A stretch of DNA of 48,314 bases, from NCBI GenBank assembly GCA_045595165.1, contig JAZNZY010000038.1, positions 1-48,314 of the forward strand, given 5' to 3'. This stretch comes from SFLA01 sp045595165 (lineage in GTDB: Bacteria > Bacillota > Clostridia > Oscillospirales > CAG-382). Under the pieces are notes generated by a model that saw only the letters and a program-made list of their open reading frames with translations, did no database searches and had not been told where the DNA came from. How positions within the stretch are numbered: the first letter of the stretch is position 1; every line of letters begins with the position of its first letter. Shown one piece after another: positions 35,460-43,362 of this stretch. The position numbers and the translations under genes were made by a program.

Positions 35460-35487
35460 TTGAAAAAATATTTTTTTGTGTTATAAT
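35460..35487 (+). promoter_or_regulatory. Promoter of the DtxR-type gene
   Basis: TTGAAA (35460-35465), 16 bases, TATAAT (35482-35487), 21 bases before the ATG. The -35 touches the right arm of the AATGGT/ACCATT dyad. Confidence 0.7.
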
Positions 35488-35508
35488 ATATTAAAAGGAG
35501 GCGATATT

Positions 35509-35871
35509 ATGCTTTTGCAGGAATCCGGCGAAATGTATCTTGAAACAATATACGTTTTAACTCTTGAGAGTGCGTTTGTCCGCGCCGTTGACGTAAGCGA
35601 TAAACTCGGTTATTCCAAGCCCAGTGTTTCCAGAGCGATGGGACTTTTAAAAAACGGCGGATATATAAATATCGCCCAGGACGGAAATATCACACTCACG
35701 GATATAGGCAGAGAAACCGCAGAGAAGATATATGACCGCCACAGCACGCTTACCGAATTTCTTTTGTGTCTTGGAGTGGATAAAGAAACTGCTTCCGCAG
35801 ATGCCTGCCGTATAGAGCACGTTATCAGCGACAAAACGTTTTCTGCCATAAAAAAATATTTAAATAAGTAA
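35509..35871 (+). CDS. DtxR/IdeR-like metal-dependent repressor, short form
   Basis: 120 residues from ATG 35509 with AAGGAGG upstream. The N-terminal winged helix (VSDKLGYSKPSVSRAMGLLKNGGYI) is followed by the helical metal/dimerisation domain; the SH3-like third domain is missing, as in MntR. The primary metal ligands match DtxR rather than MntR: Met9 (GEMYLETIY) and Cys100-x2-Glu103-His104 (ACRIEHVISD), where MntR would have Asp and Glu. This suggests Fe(II) sensing. The ancillary-site His before the Cys is absent. No iron transporter is nearby. Confidence 0.88.
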   Translation: MLLQESGEMYLETIYVLTLESAFVRAVDVSDKLGYSKPSVSRAMGLLKNGGYINIAQDGNITLTDIGRETAEKIYDRHSTLTEFLLCLGVDKETASADACRIEHVISDKTFSAIKKYLNK

Positions 35872-35873
35872 TA

Positions 35874-35908
35874 AAAAATTCCGCACACATAAAGTGTACG
35901 GAATTTTT
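35874..35908. terminator. Bidirectional terminator between the DtxR-type gene and tRNA-Thr
   Basis: A 15-bp stem with one mismatch (AAAAATTCCGCACAC / GTGTACGGAATTTTT) gives T runs on both strands, serving both convergent units. Confidence 0.8.
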
Positions 35909-35914
35909 AAATAA

Positions 35915-35990
35915 TGGAGCTGGTAATGTGACTCGAACACACGACCTGCTGATTACGAATCAGCTGCTCTACCGACTGAGCTACACCAGC
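35915..35990 (-). tRNA. tRNA-Thr(CGT)
   Basis: 76 bases including encoded CCA. The acceptor pairs GCTGGTG with TACCAGC (one G-T), the D arm is GCTCAGTCGGTAGAGC, the anticodon stem GCTGATT/AATCAGC carries CGT (35957-35955), and the T loop is TTCGAGT. Confidence 0.95.
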
Positions 35991-36001
35991 GCACGGCTCA
36001 C

Positions 36002-36030
36002 ATTATAACAAAAAAATCAAAGTATGTCAA
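36002..36030 (-). promoter_or_regulatory. Promoter of tRNA-Thr(CGT)
   Basis: On the minus strand TTGACA (36030-36025), 17 bases, TATAAT (36007-36002), both perfect, 11 bases before the tRNA. The -35 lies inside the 3' end of the CCA-enzyme gene. Confidence 0.85.
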
Positions 36031-37069
36031 CTACCTTTTGAAGTAATATTTCTCTTTTGTTTTCTGTTTTTTTTGCTATTACGTCATCCAGCAGTCTGTC
36101 CAAAACGTAGTTTATTTTCCTTTTATCTTTGGTAAAAGGAGCTATATCGTTTCCGCGAATGTTTAACATAGAATGATTGTAAGGGGTACCTTCCTTTATA
36201 ATCGCTTTCAAAGCTTTGGTATCGCCTCGCTTCTTACATATATATTCTGCGTTTTTTTCTCCGCAATACCGCAAAAGTTCTATAGGATCGCAAGACGCGA
36301 ATTTAAAATAATCGTCTGCCAGTTTTATTGATTTTTTATCGGCTTTAAGTGCTTTAAGTGAATATACCGCATCTTCTCCGTTTGAAAATACGCTTTTTAT
36401 CGGAGCGGCTTTCGGTATAAAATATGCAAATATATCATAATATTTTTCGTAAACACTCTGGAAGTGCTCTCCCTCTGCCGCCTTTCTGAATTCAGAAAAT
36501 ATCCTCTCTACTGATATTTTTTTAATGTCATCCGCATATTCTCTCATAGCGCGCAGCGTGCTTTCTTCAATCTCAAACCCCAGTGTGCTTGCAAAGCGTA
36601 AGCCGCGAAGAATTCGCAAAGCGTCCTCTTCAAATCTTTTTTTGGGATCTCCCACAGCGCGTATCACACGTTTTTTTATATCATTTATCCCGCCGTGCAG
36701 ATCGATATATTCATTACCGTCAAAGCAAATTGCGTTTACGGTAAAATCCCTGCGCATAAGGTCATCCTCAAGAGATGCGCCAAATATCACGGTGTCGGGA
36801 TGTCTGTGGTCGGAATACCCGCTTTCTTTTCTGAATACGGTTATTTCAAAGGTGGTATTTTTATACAATAGCGTAACGGTGCCGTGCTTTATTCCGGTTT
36901 CAATAACTTTGTTTTCGGAAAATATGTTTTTTATTTCTTGCGGAAGTGCGGATGTGCATATATCGTAATCGTATATTTTTCTGCCCAGTATCATATCTCT
37001 TACACTTCCGCCCACAAGATACGCTTCGTACCCGGCTTTTTTCAGCGTATTTATAACTTCTCTGTACAT
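36017..37069 (-). CDS. cca: CCA tRNA nucleotidyltransferase / poly(A) polymerase family protein
   Basis: 350 residues from ATG 37069 (GGAGGG 5 bases upstream; an earlier in-frame ATG at 37099 is rejected). Class II nucleotidyltransferase: GGSVRD (about 21-26) and the metal pair in YDYDI; the second block LMRRDFTVNAI and ALRILRGLRFA follow. It is shorter than many bacterial CCA enzymes and lacks an evident HD domain. Complete tRNA genes in this window all encode CCA, so repair of tRNA ends is the likely role. An extended -10 (TGATAGAAT) about 20 bases upstream could be its promoter. Confidence 0.9.
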   Translation of the reverse strand: MYREVINTLKKAGYEAYLVGGSVRDMILGRKIYDYDICTSALPQEIKNIFSENKVIETGIKHGTVTLLYKNTTFEITVFRKESGYSDHRHPDTVIFGASLEDDLMRRDFTVNAICFDGNEYIDLHGGINDIKKRVIRAVGDPKKRFEEDALRILRGLRFASTLGFEIEESTLRAMREYADDIKKISVERIFSEFRKAAEGEHFQSVYEKYYDIFAYFIPKAAPIKSVFSNGEDAVYSLKALKADKKSIKLADDYFKFASCDPIELLRYCGEKNAEYICKKRGDTKALKAIIKEGTPYNHSMLNIRGNDIAPFTKDKRKINYVLDRLLDDVIAKKTENKREILLQKVVDIL

Positions 37070-37132
37070 ATTCTCCCTCCTTTCCTTATATTCTATCACA
37101 TTTTAGCACGCAAATCAATCAAGGAGTTTAAA

Positions 37133-38338
37133 ATGAAAAGAATCTTAATATTTTTGTTAGTTTTTGTTATATTATTATGTTCCTGCGAAGACCGATACGA
37201 AAACGTTTCCAATATTACTCCCGTTCCCGATAATACAGAGGATGTCTTTGTTCCGTATCCCGATAATCTTGAAAATCCCGTGGAGGACAGATATATGTAT
37301 ACTCCCGTTCAGAAAAATAAAATTAAAGGCGTGTGGATATCACAATATGATACTTCCTCTGCGATGTGTACCAAGGAAGGACAGGTTCCTGTCGGCGACT
37401 ATGCCGCAAAAATAGACGCCATATGCAAGGGACTGAGCCAAAAGGGATATAACGCAATATTCGTGCAGGTGCGTCCTTTTGGTGACAGCTTTTATCCTTC
37501 CGAATTTTACCCTCCCTCAAAATACGCTGTGGGAGCATACGGAAATGAATTTATTTACGATCCCATAGAATTATTTGTTTCTGCCGCTCATACTTACGGT
37601 CTTGAGTTTCACGCATGGATAAATCCGTTTCGCTTGATGGAGGAAAAAGATTTTATCTTTCTTCCCGAAGATTCACCGATACGCCAGCTTGAAGCTTGGG
37701 GCAAGCTTAGCTTGTATAACGGCAGATATTATCTTAGACCTTCCGATGAAGCGTCCTGCAGCCTTGTTTTAAACGGAATTGAGGAAATCATTACGAAATA
37801 CAATGTAGACGGGATTCATTTTGACGATTATTTCTATCCTACCGCAGATCCTGCGTTTGACAGTGAAGATTTTGCCGTTTCCGGTGAGCCCAGACTCTTA
37901 ATGTGGCGCAGAAAAAACGTAAGTGATTTTGTGAGCCGCGTTTACGCTCTTGTCAAATCTCTTGATGAAGACTGTATGTTTGGTATCTCTCCTGCAGGAA
38001 ATATGCATTATACCTTTTCAGTATGCTGTGCAAACGTATATAAATGGTGTTCTGAAGAAGGCTACGTTGATTATATAATGCCGCAGATATATTTCGGATA
38101 TTCCCATTCAACGGCGCCTTTTTCCGATATAGTCGAAGATTGGCAGAATATAATCAAAACTCCAAGTGTGGCTCTGTATATCGGTTTGGCAGCATACAAG
38201 CAGGGCACCGTCGATAATAACGCAGGCGACGCTAAAGACGAATGGATAACCGATAAAACCATGCTTGCAAGACAAGCCGAAGAATGTCTTGAAAAATGCG
38301 ACGGATATAATATGTTTTCATATAATTACATTGATTGA
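37133..38338 (+). CDS. DUF187/YngK-type glycoside-hydrolase-like lipoprotein
   Basis: 401 residues from ATG 37133 with AAGGAG 6 bases upstream. A lipoprotein signal ends in L-L-C-S-C, so Cys18 is probably lipidated. The rest is the TIM-barrel-like DUF187 (GHL10) domain: KGVWISQYDTS, the GYNAIFVQVRPFGD strand, HAWINPFR, VDGIHFDDYFYP with candidate catalytic acids, and YVDYIMPQIYFG. Such proteins are thought to act on peptidoglycan or polysaccharide at the cell surface. Divergent from cca with only 63 bases between. Confidence 0.9.
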   Translation: MKRILIFLLVFVILLCSCEDRYENVSNITPVPDNTEDVFVPYPDNLENPVEDRYMYTPVQKNKIKGVWISQYDTSSAMCTKEGQVPVGDYAAKIDAICKGLSQKGYNAIFVQVRPFGDSFYPSEFYPPSKYAVGAYGNEFIYDPIELFVSAAHTYGLEFHAWINPFRLMEEKDFIFLPEDSPIRQLEAWGKLSLYNGRYYLRPSDEASCSLVLNGIEEIITKYNVDGIHFDDYFYPTADPAFDSEDFAVSGEPRLLMWRRKNVSDFVSRVYALVKSLDEDCMFGISPAGNMHYTFSVCCANVYKWCSEEGYVDYIMPQIYFGYSHSTAPFSDIVEDWQNIIKTPSVALYIGLAAYKQGTVDNNAGDAKDEWITDKTMLARQAEECLEKCDGYNMFSYNYID

Positions 38339-38345
38339 AATTTTA

Positions 38346-38369
38346 AAAGGCTGTCATCGGACAGCCTTT
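38346..38369. terminator. Terminator between the DUF187 gene and dpaB
   Basis: A 10-bp stem (AAAGGCTGTC / GACAGCCTTT) with ATCG loop; T-rich on the plus side and TTTTAAAATTT on the minus side, so it may serve both convergent genes. Confidence 0.75.
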
Positions 38370-38373
38370 ATCT

Positions 38374-38937
38374 TTATTCTATGCATGGTTGAGTCTGTAT
38401 TCCTTTTATGGCATTTTCTGCAGAACAAACAACCTTTTCAAAATCGCACACCAAAGAATCCGGTTTTTTGTCGCTGTCATCTTGGGCAAGAGGTACGAAA
38501 TAAACGTTTTTTCTTACAGCAAGTGTACCGATATTTCTCAATGTCATCCCGAGCGCATCATTTGTCGCGAGAGCGATCAGGATCGGAGTGCGGTTTCTGA
38601 AGAAAATTTTTGCTGTCATTGTAACCGAAGAATCGGTTATTCCGTTTGCGATTTTTGCCAAAGTGTTTCCCGTGCAGGGACAAATTATCAGAAGATCGTA
38701 TTTTTGAGGCGTAAGTATCTCTTCTGCTTCTTTAATGCTTGATATTATCTTTTTCCCACACAGTGTTTCGATATTTAAAATAAATGTTTCCTTCGTGCCG
38801 AAGCGTGTATCGGTCTTACAAACGATTTCGGATAACACGGGGGTTACGTCATATCCGGCGCCTAAAAGCCTTTTCAGCGTGTTCAGAGCGTTCTTGTGGT
38901 TACAGAAAGATCCGCATACAGCAAATACTATTTTCAC
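38374..38937 (-). CDS. dpaB: Dipicolinate synthase subunit B
   Basis: Flavoprotein-fold partner of DpaA (SpoVFB) that makes dipicolinic acid in the mother cell for spore-core heat resistance. 187 residues from a GTG start. FAVCGSFCNHK at the N-terminus and LLIICPCTGNTLAKIANGITDSSV are the flavoprotein-family motifs. The GTG lies in a GTGA overlap with the dpaA stop, so translation is coupled. Confidence 0.93.
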   Translation of the reverse strand: MKIVFAVCGSFCNHKNALNTLKRLLGAGYDVTPVLSEIVCKTDTRFGTKETFILNIETLCGKKIISSIKEAEEILTPQKYDLLIICPCTGNTLAKIANGITDSSVTMTAKIFFRNRTPILIALATNDALGMTLRNIGTLAVRKNVYFVPLAQDDSDKKPDSLVCDFEKVVCSAENAIKGIQTQPCIE

Positions 38938-39803
38938 ACCAACACTCCTTTCTCGTTCAACAATGATACTATCGTGTTGTAAATTATGCGCCCCGCAGTA
39001 ACGGGTGCAACTTTGCCGGGCAGGGAAAGCGCCCAGATGATCCGCCTGCCAATCTTTTTCCCGTATTCAAAATCGGTTCCTCCGGGACGTGATGCCAGAT
39101 CTATAATGATACCGCTTTCGTTAAAGTTATCCAATTCATTTTTTCCTATTACAAGAGACGGTACGGTGTTAAAAAGAATATCGGTAAACGGCAGCATAGT
39201 AATGGCCTTTTCAAATGTACATACCTTTATACCTTGGGTTTCCCAATACGCTCTGTCTGATTTTTTTCTTGCAGCAACCGTAATTTCTCCGTTCAATCCT
39301 TTAAGCCTTGGAACCAAAGCCTTTGCGATCCTGCCGCTTCCGAATACCATACACCGTGCTCCGTCAACGGTAAACGGCGTTTCCTGCATTGCGATCATTA
39401 TAGCGCCTTCCGCAGTCGGTACAGCATTACCCGTCTGTAACAGCTCATCTTTGTAATAATCAATACATTTATTGAAATTATCGGTGATAACTTGCGGCAG
39501 CATACCTCCGCAGATCACGGTGTCATTTTTTGCGTATTCGGAAATGTCTTCTATTTTTATCGCCTCATCGCACAGGGGCGCGGCAATAATATTACCATCG
39601 GGTGAGCAGGGAAGTCCCAATAAAATTATATCGGCATTTTCCACAGCTTCCTTCATACTTCCGCAACGCTTTATCTTGCCGTGAATATGTGAGCAGTTAT
39701 CCCAACCGTAACACAAAACCGTATTGTCATCCGCGAACCGACGTGTTGCTTCTACTAAACGCATGTCGCCGCCTATTGCGGCAATTATCTTTTTTTCCGA
39801 CAT
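38934..39803 (-). CDS. dpaA: Dipicolinate synthase subunit A
   Basis: Dehydrogenase-like subunit (SpoVFA) converting a dihydrodipicolinate-pathway intermediate to dipicolinate during sporulation. 289 residues from ATG 39803, four bases after GGAGGG; an in-frame ATG at 39839 lies inside the upstream hairpin and is rejected. IAAIGGDMRLVE starts the substrate domain, and CMVFGSGRIAKAL is the nucleotide-binding loop. Its Shine-Dalgarno lies within a perfect 12-bp inverted repeat. It follows sipL and is normally a late mother-cell gene. Confidence 0.94.
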   Translation of the reverse strand: MSEKKIIAAIGGDMRLVEATRRFADDNTVLCYGWDNCSHIHGKIKRCGSMKEAVENADIILLGLPCSPDGNIIAAPLCDEAIKIEDISEYAKNDTVICGGMLPQVITDNFNKCIDYYKDELLQTGNAVPTAEGAIMIAMQETPFTVDGARCMVFGSGRIAKALVPRLKGLNGEITVAARKKSDRAYWETQGIKVCTFEKAITMLPFTDILFNTVPSLVIGKNELDNFNESGIIIDLASRPGGTDFEYGKKIGRRIIWALSLPGKVAPVTAGRIIYNTIVSLLNEKGVLV

Positions 39804-39807
39804 AAAA

Positions 39808-39846
39808 CCCTCCTTTGTCTTTTTATCAGTATATGACAAAGGAGGG
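39808..39846 (-). promoter_or_regulatory. Hairpin that contains the dpaA ribosome binding site
   Basis: CCCTCCTTTGTC (39808-39819) and GACAAAGGAGGG (39835-39846) are perfect 12-base complements around 15 bases. In the minus-strand RNA the dpaA AAGGAGGG is the 3' arm, followed by TTTTATG. It can act as sipL terminator and/or block dpaA translation when made from the sipL promoter. Confidence 0.75.
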
Positions 39847-39855
39847 CGTATGTTT

Positions 39856-41382
39856 TTATTTTTTAATTATTACGGGAGATGGTTTGATCAATTCTCCTGC
39901 GGCGCTGAACACTTCTGTGTTATCGGCATATAAGACGTTAGGGTCAACAAAATATTTTTTTGCAATACTCCACAGACTGTCTTTTGAAGTGGGGTAGCAG
40001 CATATAAGATTACAGCTTTCCAAGTCGGATTCTTCATCGGTGATCAATTCTGTTACTGCTGAAAATGTTTTGTAACTTTTAGGCACTGTTCTCGTACGGC
40101 ACAGCATCTTTCCGTTAAGCTCCCCATCGGATGTCAGAATTACGTTTGCTTCAAACGCTATACACTCTGTATCGCAGGTTTCAAAGCTAAGAGCGGTATC
40201 TGTTAATCTTTCCTCGAAATTATCTGAAAAATCAATATTTTCATATCTGTCTTCCGTTTTTCCGAAAACCGAAAGCGTGTATGTACCGCACAGTTTTGCA
40301 CCCATATCGTCATTTTTTATCTTGCAATCGTTAATTTTGGCATTGTAATCGGTTATTTCCGTTAATTCTTTTTCGGGCGCAAAGCGGAAATCTATGGGAA
40401 AAACTCTTGATATCGCGTCGTCGTCGGTAAGGGTCGTGAATTTTTGTAAAACGGGGTGGTTTTTCTTACCGCAAGCGAAAGCGTCGGTGGCGAATTCACA
40501 GTTTATTTTTTCAAAAACGTTTACTTTTGCTTTTACTGTGAATTTTAGCCTTATAACACGGTTTTCTCCGTATGAATCTACATCCACATCGGTTTCCGAA
40601 GAGATAACGGAAGCGGATGCACACACAAGCGAATTATCGCTGACGGTGATATCATCAAATATCATATTGGCGGGAAATGTTTTTTTAGACATTATATATT
40701 TTCCGTTTCCGCCTTCACCGGTATATATCAACTTACTTGTTGCATTTGTTTTAAGCTGAACTTTCCCATCGGAAACATAGCTTTCGGGTTCTTCGATACT
40801 CATACAGTTCATAAGTATGTCGTCTGCGGGAATATCTTTTTCGGATAAATTATAGCTTTCCTCAAATGTGAATTCGTTTGTGCGCTCGTCGACTTTTTCC
40901 GGGTAAACAAAGCTATCCTTTTTAGAATGAATGTTTTGAGGAAAAAGGGAAGTATCGCAAATTTTAACCTTGTCTGTTCCTTGCGCAGATATATTCAGCA
41001 CGCTTTTAACGCGAACGGCAAACTTTCTCGGGTTTATTATTTTACAGCCTATTCTTTTTACTGTTGCTTTTGCGTTTACCGTTCCATCCTTCGCGGTATT
41101 TTTAATATCTATCTTCTCGTTAAACGGTATGTTGAACGTGGTGTACGAAAGCGAATTGCTTTCATCGCTTTCATACAGCATTGAAAAAATGTATATACCG
41201 CTTACCAGACACTTGTCACCGTTTAACACGGCGCTTTCAATGTAAGGTGTTGCGTCAAGCTTTACAAGCCTTGTTATATCAGGGGAATAATCGGGAAGCG
41301 ACATCTCCTTTTCCAACTCTCTGTCAACGTCGCCGCAAAACACGTTTTTATATAACGGTATCTCCTTAGTGTATATGTCCAT
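39856..41382 (-). CDS. sipL: SipL-like SpoIVA-interacting coat protein (DUF3794 + LysM)
   Basis: 508 residues. DUF3794-type beta repeats fill most of the chain (for example LPDYSPDITRLVKL near 29-42 and the FRFAPEKELTEITDYNAKI region), and the last 44 residues form a LysM-like domain (SLWSIAKKYFVDPNVLYADN). That architecture is SipL of Clostridioides, whose LysM domain binds SpoIVA to build the coat basement layer; it is absent from Bacillus. AAAGGA precedes ATG 41382. A weak SigE-like -10 (CATATATA, 41418-41411 on minus) lies about 30 bases upstream. dpaA follows after a hairpin and spoVM diverges on the other side. Confidence 0.85.
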   Translation of the reverse strand: MDIYTKEIPLYKNVFCGDVDRELEKEMSLPDYSPDITRLVKLDATPYIESAVLNGDKCLVSGIYIFSMLYESDESNSLSYTTFNIPFNEKIDIKNTAKDGTVNAKATVKRIGCKIINPRKFAVRVKSVLNISAQGTDKVKICDTSLFPQNIHSKKDSFVYPEKVDERTNEFTFEESYNLSEKDIPADDILMNCMSIEEPESYVSDGKVQLKTNATSKLIYTGEGGNGKYIMSKKTFPANMIFDDITVSDNSLVCASASVISSETDVDVDSYGENRVIRLKFTVKAKVNVFEKINCEFATDAFACGKKNHPVLQKFTTLTDDDAISRVFPIDFRFAPEKELTEITDYNAKINDCKIKNDDMGAKLCGTYTLSVFGKTEDRYENIDFSDNFEERLTDTALSFETCDTECIAFEANVILTSDGELNGKMLCRTRTVPKSYKTFSAVTELITDEESDLESCNLICCYPTSKDSLWSIAKKYFVDPNVLYADNTEVFSAAGELIKPSPVIIKK

Positions 41383-41484
41383 AGTTAATTTCCTTTCTGT
41401 TTTTAGTTTATATATATGAGTAAGGCATCGAAATTAGTACCACAAATCCGATATCCGCATAAATTGGTATCAAGAGGTGATGCT

Positions 41485-41637
41485 GTGAAATGCAAACATA
41501 ATTACAGAGGTGCGGGATGCTGTGTAACCGCGTTCGGACTTGGAATAATCGTTGCGTGTATATTGCCATGGGTTGCGGTGAGCTTTACCGTTGCGGCGGT
41601 GGCGGTAGCCGCAGGTGTTTTGTTATATTTAAGATAG
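41485..41637 (+). CDS. Small Cys-containing membrane protein upstream of spoVM
   Basis: 50 residues from GTG 41485, placed by GAGGTGAT 4-11 bases upstream; an in-frame ATG at 41416 would add 23 residues without a good ribosome site. A short polar start with three Cys (positions 3, 11, 12) is followed by a long hydrophobic stretch that could make one hairpin or two short helices. Its stop lies 14 bases before the spoVM start, and the spoVM ribosome site begins at that stop, so the two are coupled. I recognise no family. Confidence 0.65.
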   Translation: MKCKHNYRGAGCCVTAFGLGIIVACILPWVAVSFTVAAVAVAAGVLLYLR

Positions 41638-41651
41638 GAGGGAACAACGTA

Positions 41652-41732
41652 TTGAAAATAGTAGTCTTACGTTCACCGAAGCTTTTACGTCCCATTATCA
41701 GGCGTATTTTCGGTTCAAAAAGCGACCGTTAA
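41652..41732 (+). CDS. spoVM: SpoVM, spore morphogenetic peptide
   Basis: 26 residues, exactly the length of Bacillus SpoVM. Start TTG 41652 with AGGAGGG 9 bases upstream. Features shared with SpoVM: M-K start, Pro9-Lys10, an amphipathic basic helix after it, Ile15, Arg17 and Gly21-Ser22; nine of 26 positions agree with the Bacillus peptide as I recall it. SpoVM recognises the convex forespore membrane and anchors the SpoIVA ATPase there. The neighbouring sipL encodes another SpoIVA partner, which strongly supports the call. Confidence 0.88.
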   Translation: MKIVVLRSPKLLRPIIRRIFGSKSDR

Positions 41733-41763
41733 AAAAATACTTGTGTTTCATTAAAAAAAGTAC

Positions 41764-41792
41764 TTGACAAACTGCCTTGCGTGTGTTAGAAT
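41764..41792 (+). promoter_or_regulatory. Promoter of the tRNA-Met/tRNA-Thr pair
   Basis: TTGACA (41764-41769), 17 bases, TAGAAT (41787-41792), 46 bases before the first tRNA. Confidence 0.8.
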
Positions 41793-41838
41793 AACCAAGC
41801 TGTCCGGCAAAAGCAACGGTCAAAGGTTTATTCAATGT

Positions 41839-41915
41839 GGGCCATTAGCTCAGTTGGTTAGAGCAACCGGCTCATAACCGGTCGGTCCGGGGTTCGAGTC
41901 CCTGATGGCCCACCA
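41839..41915 (+). tRNA. tRNA-Met(CAT), elongator or Ile2 type
   Basis: 77 bases with encoded CCA. Acceptor GGGCCAT/ATGGCCC, anticodon stem ACCGG/CCGGT with CAT at 41873-41875. The anticodon stem lacks the GGG/CCC triplet of initiator tRNA and the 1-72 pair is G-C, so it is not initiator. A lysidine-modified tRNA-Ile2 cannot be excluded by eye. Confidence 0.9.
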
Positions 41916-41932
41916 CACATTTTAATATATAT

Positions 41933-42008
41933 GCTGATGTGGCACAGTAGGTAGCGCACATCCTTGGTAAGGATGAGGTCACGGGTTCGACTCCCGTCAT
42001 CAGCTCCA
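41933..42008 (+). tRNA. tRNA-Thr(GGT)
   Basis: 76 bases with encoded CCA. Acceptor GCTGATG/CATCAGC, anticodon stem ATCC/GGAT with GGT at 41966-41968, T loop TTCGACT. Cotranscribed with the preceding tRNA. Confidence 0.93.
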
Positions 42009-42010
42009 TA

Positions 42011-42037
42011 AAAACCGTACTTCAAAGTACGGTTTTT
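42011..42037 (+). terminator. Terminator after the tRNA pair
   Basis: An 11-bp stem (AAAACCGTACT / AGTACGGTTTT) with TCAA loop and a run of T, two bases after the tRNA end. Confidence 0.85.
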
Positions 42038-42061
42038 GTTATATTTAAGTGAATTACAAAG

Positions 42062-42089
42062 AAAAAACGGCTTTTTCAAGCCGTTTTTT
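42062..42089 (-). terminator. Terminator of the BlaI/M56/lipoprotein operon
   Basis: A 12-bp stem (AAAAAACGGCTT / AAGCCGTTTTTT) overlaps the lipoprotein stop codon and ends in six T on the minus strand. Confidence 0.85.
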
Positions 42090-43362
42090 GCACTTTTTCA
42101 AAATATATTCCCTTTTCGTCAACGGTAACCTTATATACCACCGTTTCGGTATACGGCTCCCAATAAGAGGGAAGGCTGACACCGCTGTAATGATGCAGTC
42201 TGTATTCGATTACGTCTGCCTCTGCAAACAGCTCGCCGTTTTCCCCTTCGAAAAACCGTATGTCGCTTACTATGTTTTCAAACGGAAGGAAAACAAAATG
42301 CTTTATCTCACCGTTTTCCCATACTGCCGCATTGATTCTGTATGAGGGGACGGACAGGTCTTCAATACATGAAATACTCATTGGATAATAGTTCTTGAAA
42401 CGGTGGAACGTTATTTGCGCTTGGTTGCCGTCGCCGTCAAAATCCGCTTCCCAAGTGTCAAAGCACCCGGAATTTTGGTTAAGCACAGTATAATATTCGC
42501 CTGATTTTTTTAAATCCGCTCCCGTGCCCGCGGTAATATCTTCGCAAAATTTAATACTTTCGGGTGATTCTGCGGTTAAATACATACTTTCGTTATTCGT
42601 ATGAACGATTAATCTATATTTGCCGTCAGAGGTTTCCAGCAAATAACCGTCGGATGTTTCGGTAACTTTACCGTGTATTCCGCCGGTGTTGTTTTCCGCG
42701 CATTGCAGGAAAAACTCGGTTCTGTCGTTATAAAAACACAGTACGTTTGTTTTGAATACCATATATTCTTCTGCGGTACCGGATACAGAGAAGGTAAACA
42801 CTTCAAACGAAGGTCTTTGTATATCTTCATAATAGCTTATTTCCGTTTCTTCCAACAAAAAAATACTTTCGTTACTCCTTGAGCTTACAGAAAGATAAAC
42901 GGTTTTATCTTTTAATAAGATAAGCTGCAGTTTTACGTTATTGTCCGTTTTAATGGAATATGTGCATTCAAGGTTTTCGGTAATATACTGTAAGGAATGT
43001 CCGTTTTTCCAGTCGGATTCAGAATTTATGATCTTTAAATCAAGCGGACCTTCGATCAAGATACCTTTTTCTTCCCAAACCGACTGAACGTCCTCCTCGT
43101 ATCTTACGGTTGAAAACAGGTGCATATTTGGAGTAACGTATAATGCTTTCTTTTTCTGGCTGCGTAATACTGATTCTGTGTACACAAAGGATAAGTAAGG
43201 ATTTACGCTGCTCAAAGCAAGTGTTTCACTGCATACAACCTCACTGCAGATGTATTGTCTGCCTTTTTTGTCCGGGTTTTCCGTGCTCTCACAGGAATAC
43301 ATGGGTACACAAACAGCAGTAATACAAAGGATTAATAAAACTAAGGATATTATTCTTTTCAT
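42076..43362 (-). CDS. Lipoprotein cotranscribed with the second BlaI/M56 system
   Basis: 428 residues. A hydrophobic signal (about 4-20) ends in M-Y-S-C, a relaxed lipobox with Cys24 as likely lipidated residue. The mature part is beta-rich and ends with a D-F-D-G-D-G-N-Q calcium-loop-like motif (about 303-310) similar to the D-V-D-G-N-G-K motif in the outside domain of the upstream M56 protein. Its ATG overlaps the M56 stop by 4 bases (ATGA). No family recognised; a co-sensor or ligand-binding partner of the protease is plausible. Confidence 0.8.
   Translation of the reverse strand: MKRIISLVLLILCITAVCVPMYSCESTENPDKKGRQYICSEVVCSETLALSSVNPYLSFVYTESVLRSQKKKALYVTPNMHLFSTVRYEEDVQSVWEEKGILIEGPLDLKIINSESDWKNGHSLQYITENLECTYSIKTDNNVKLQLILLKDKTVYLSVSSRSNESIFLLEETEISYYEDIQRPSFEVFTFSVSGTAEEYMVFKTNVLCFYNDRTEFFLQCAENNTGGIHGKVTETSDGYLLETSDGKYRLIVHTNNESMYLTAESPESIKFCEDITAGTGADLKKSGEYYTVLNQNSGCFDTWEADFDGDGNQAQITFHRFKNYYPMSISCIEDLSVPSYRINAAVWENGEIKHFVFLPFENIVSDIRFFEGENGELFAEADVIEYRLHHYSGVSLPSYWEPYTETVVYKVTVDEKGIYFEKVQKTA

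Noticed and set aside
41458..41465. SigE-like -10 (CATAAATT) for the spoVM operon
   Set aside because: It would place the start site at the ribosome binding site of the first gene, and no matching -35 is visible.
41839..41915. Initiator tRNA-fMet
   Set aside because: The anticodon stem lacks the three consecutive G-C pairs and position 1-72 is paired.
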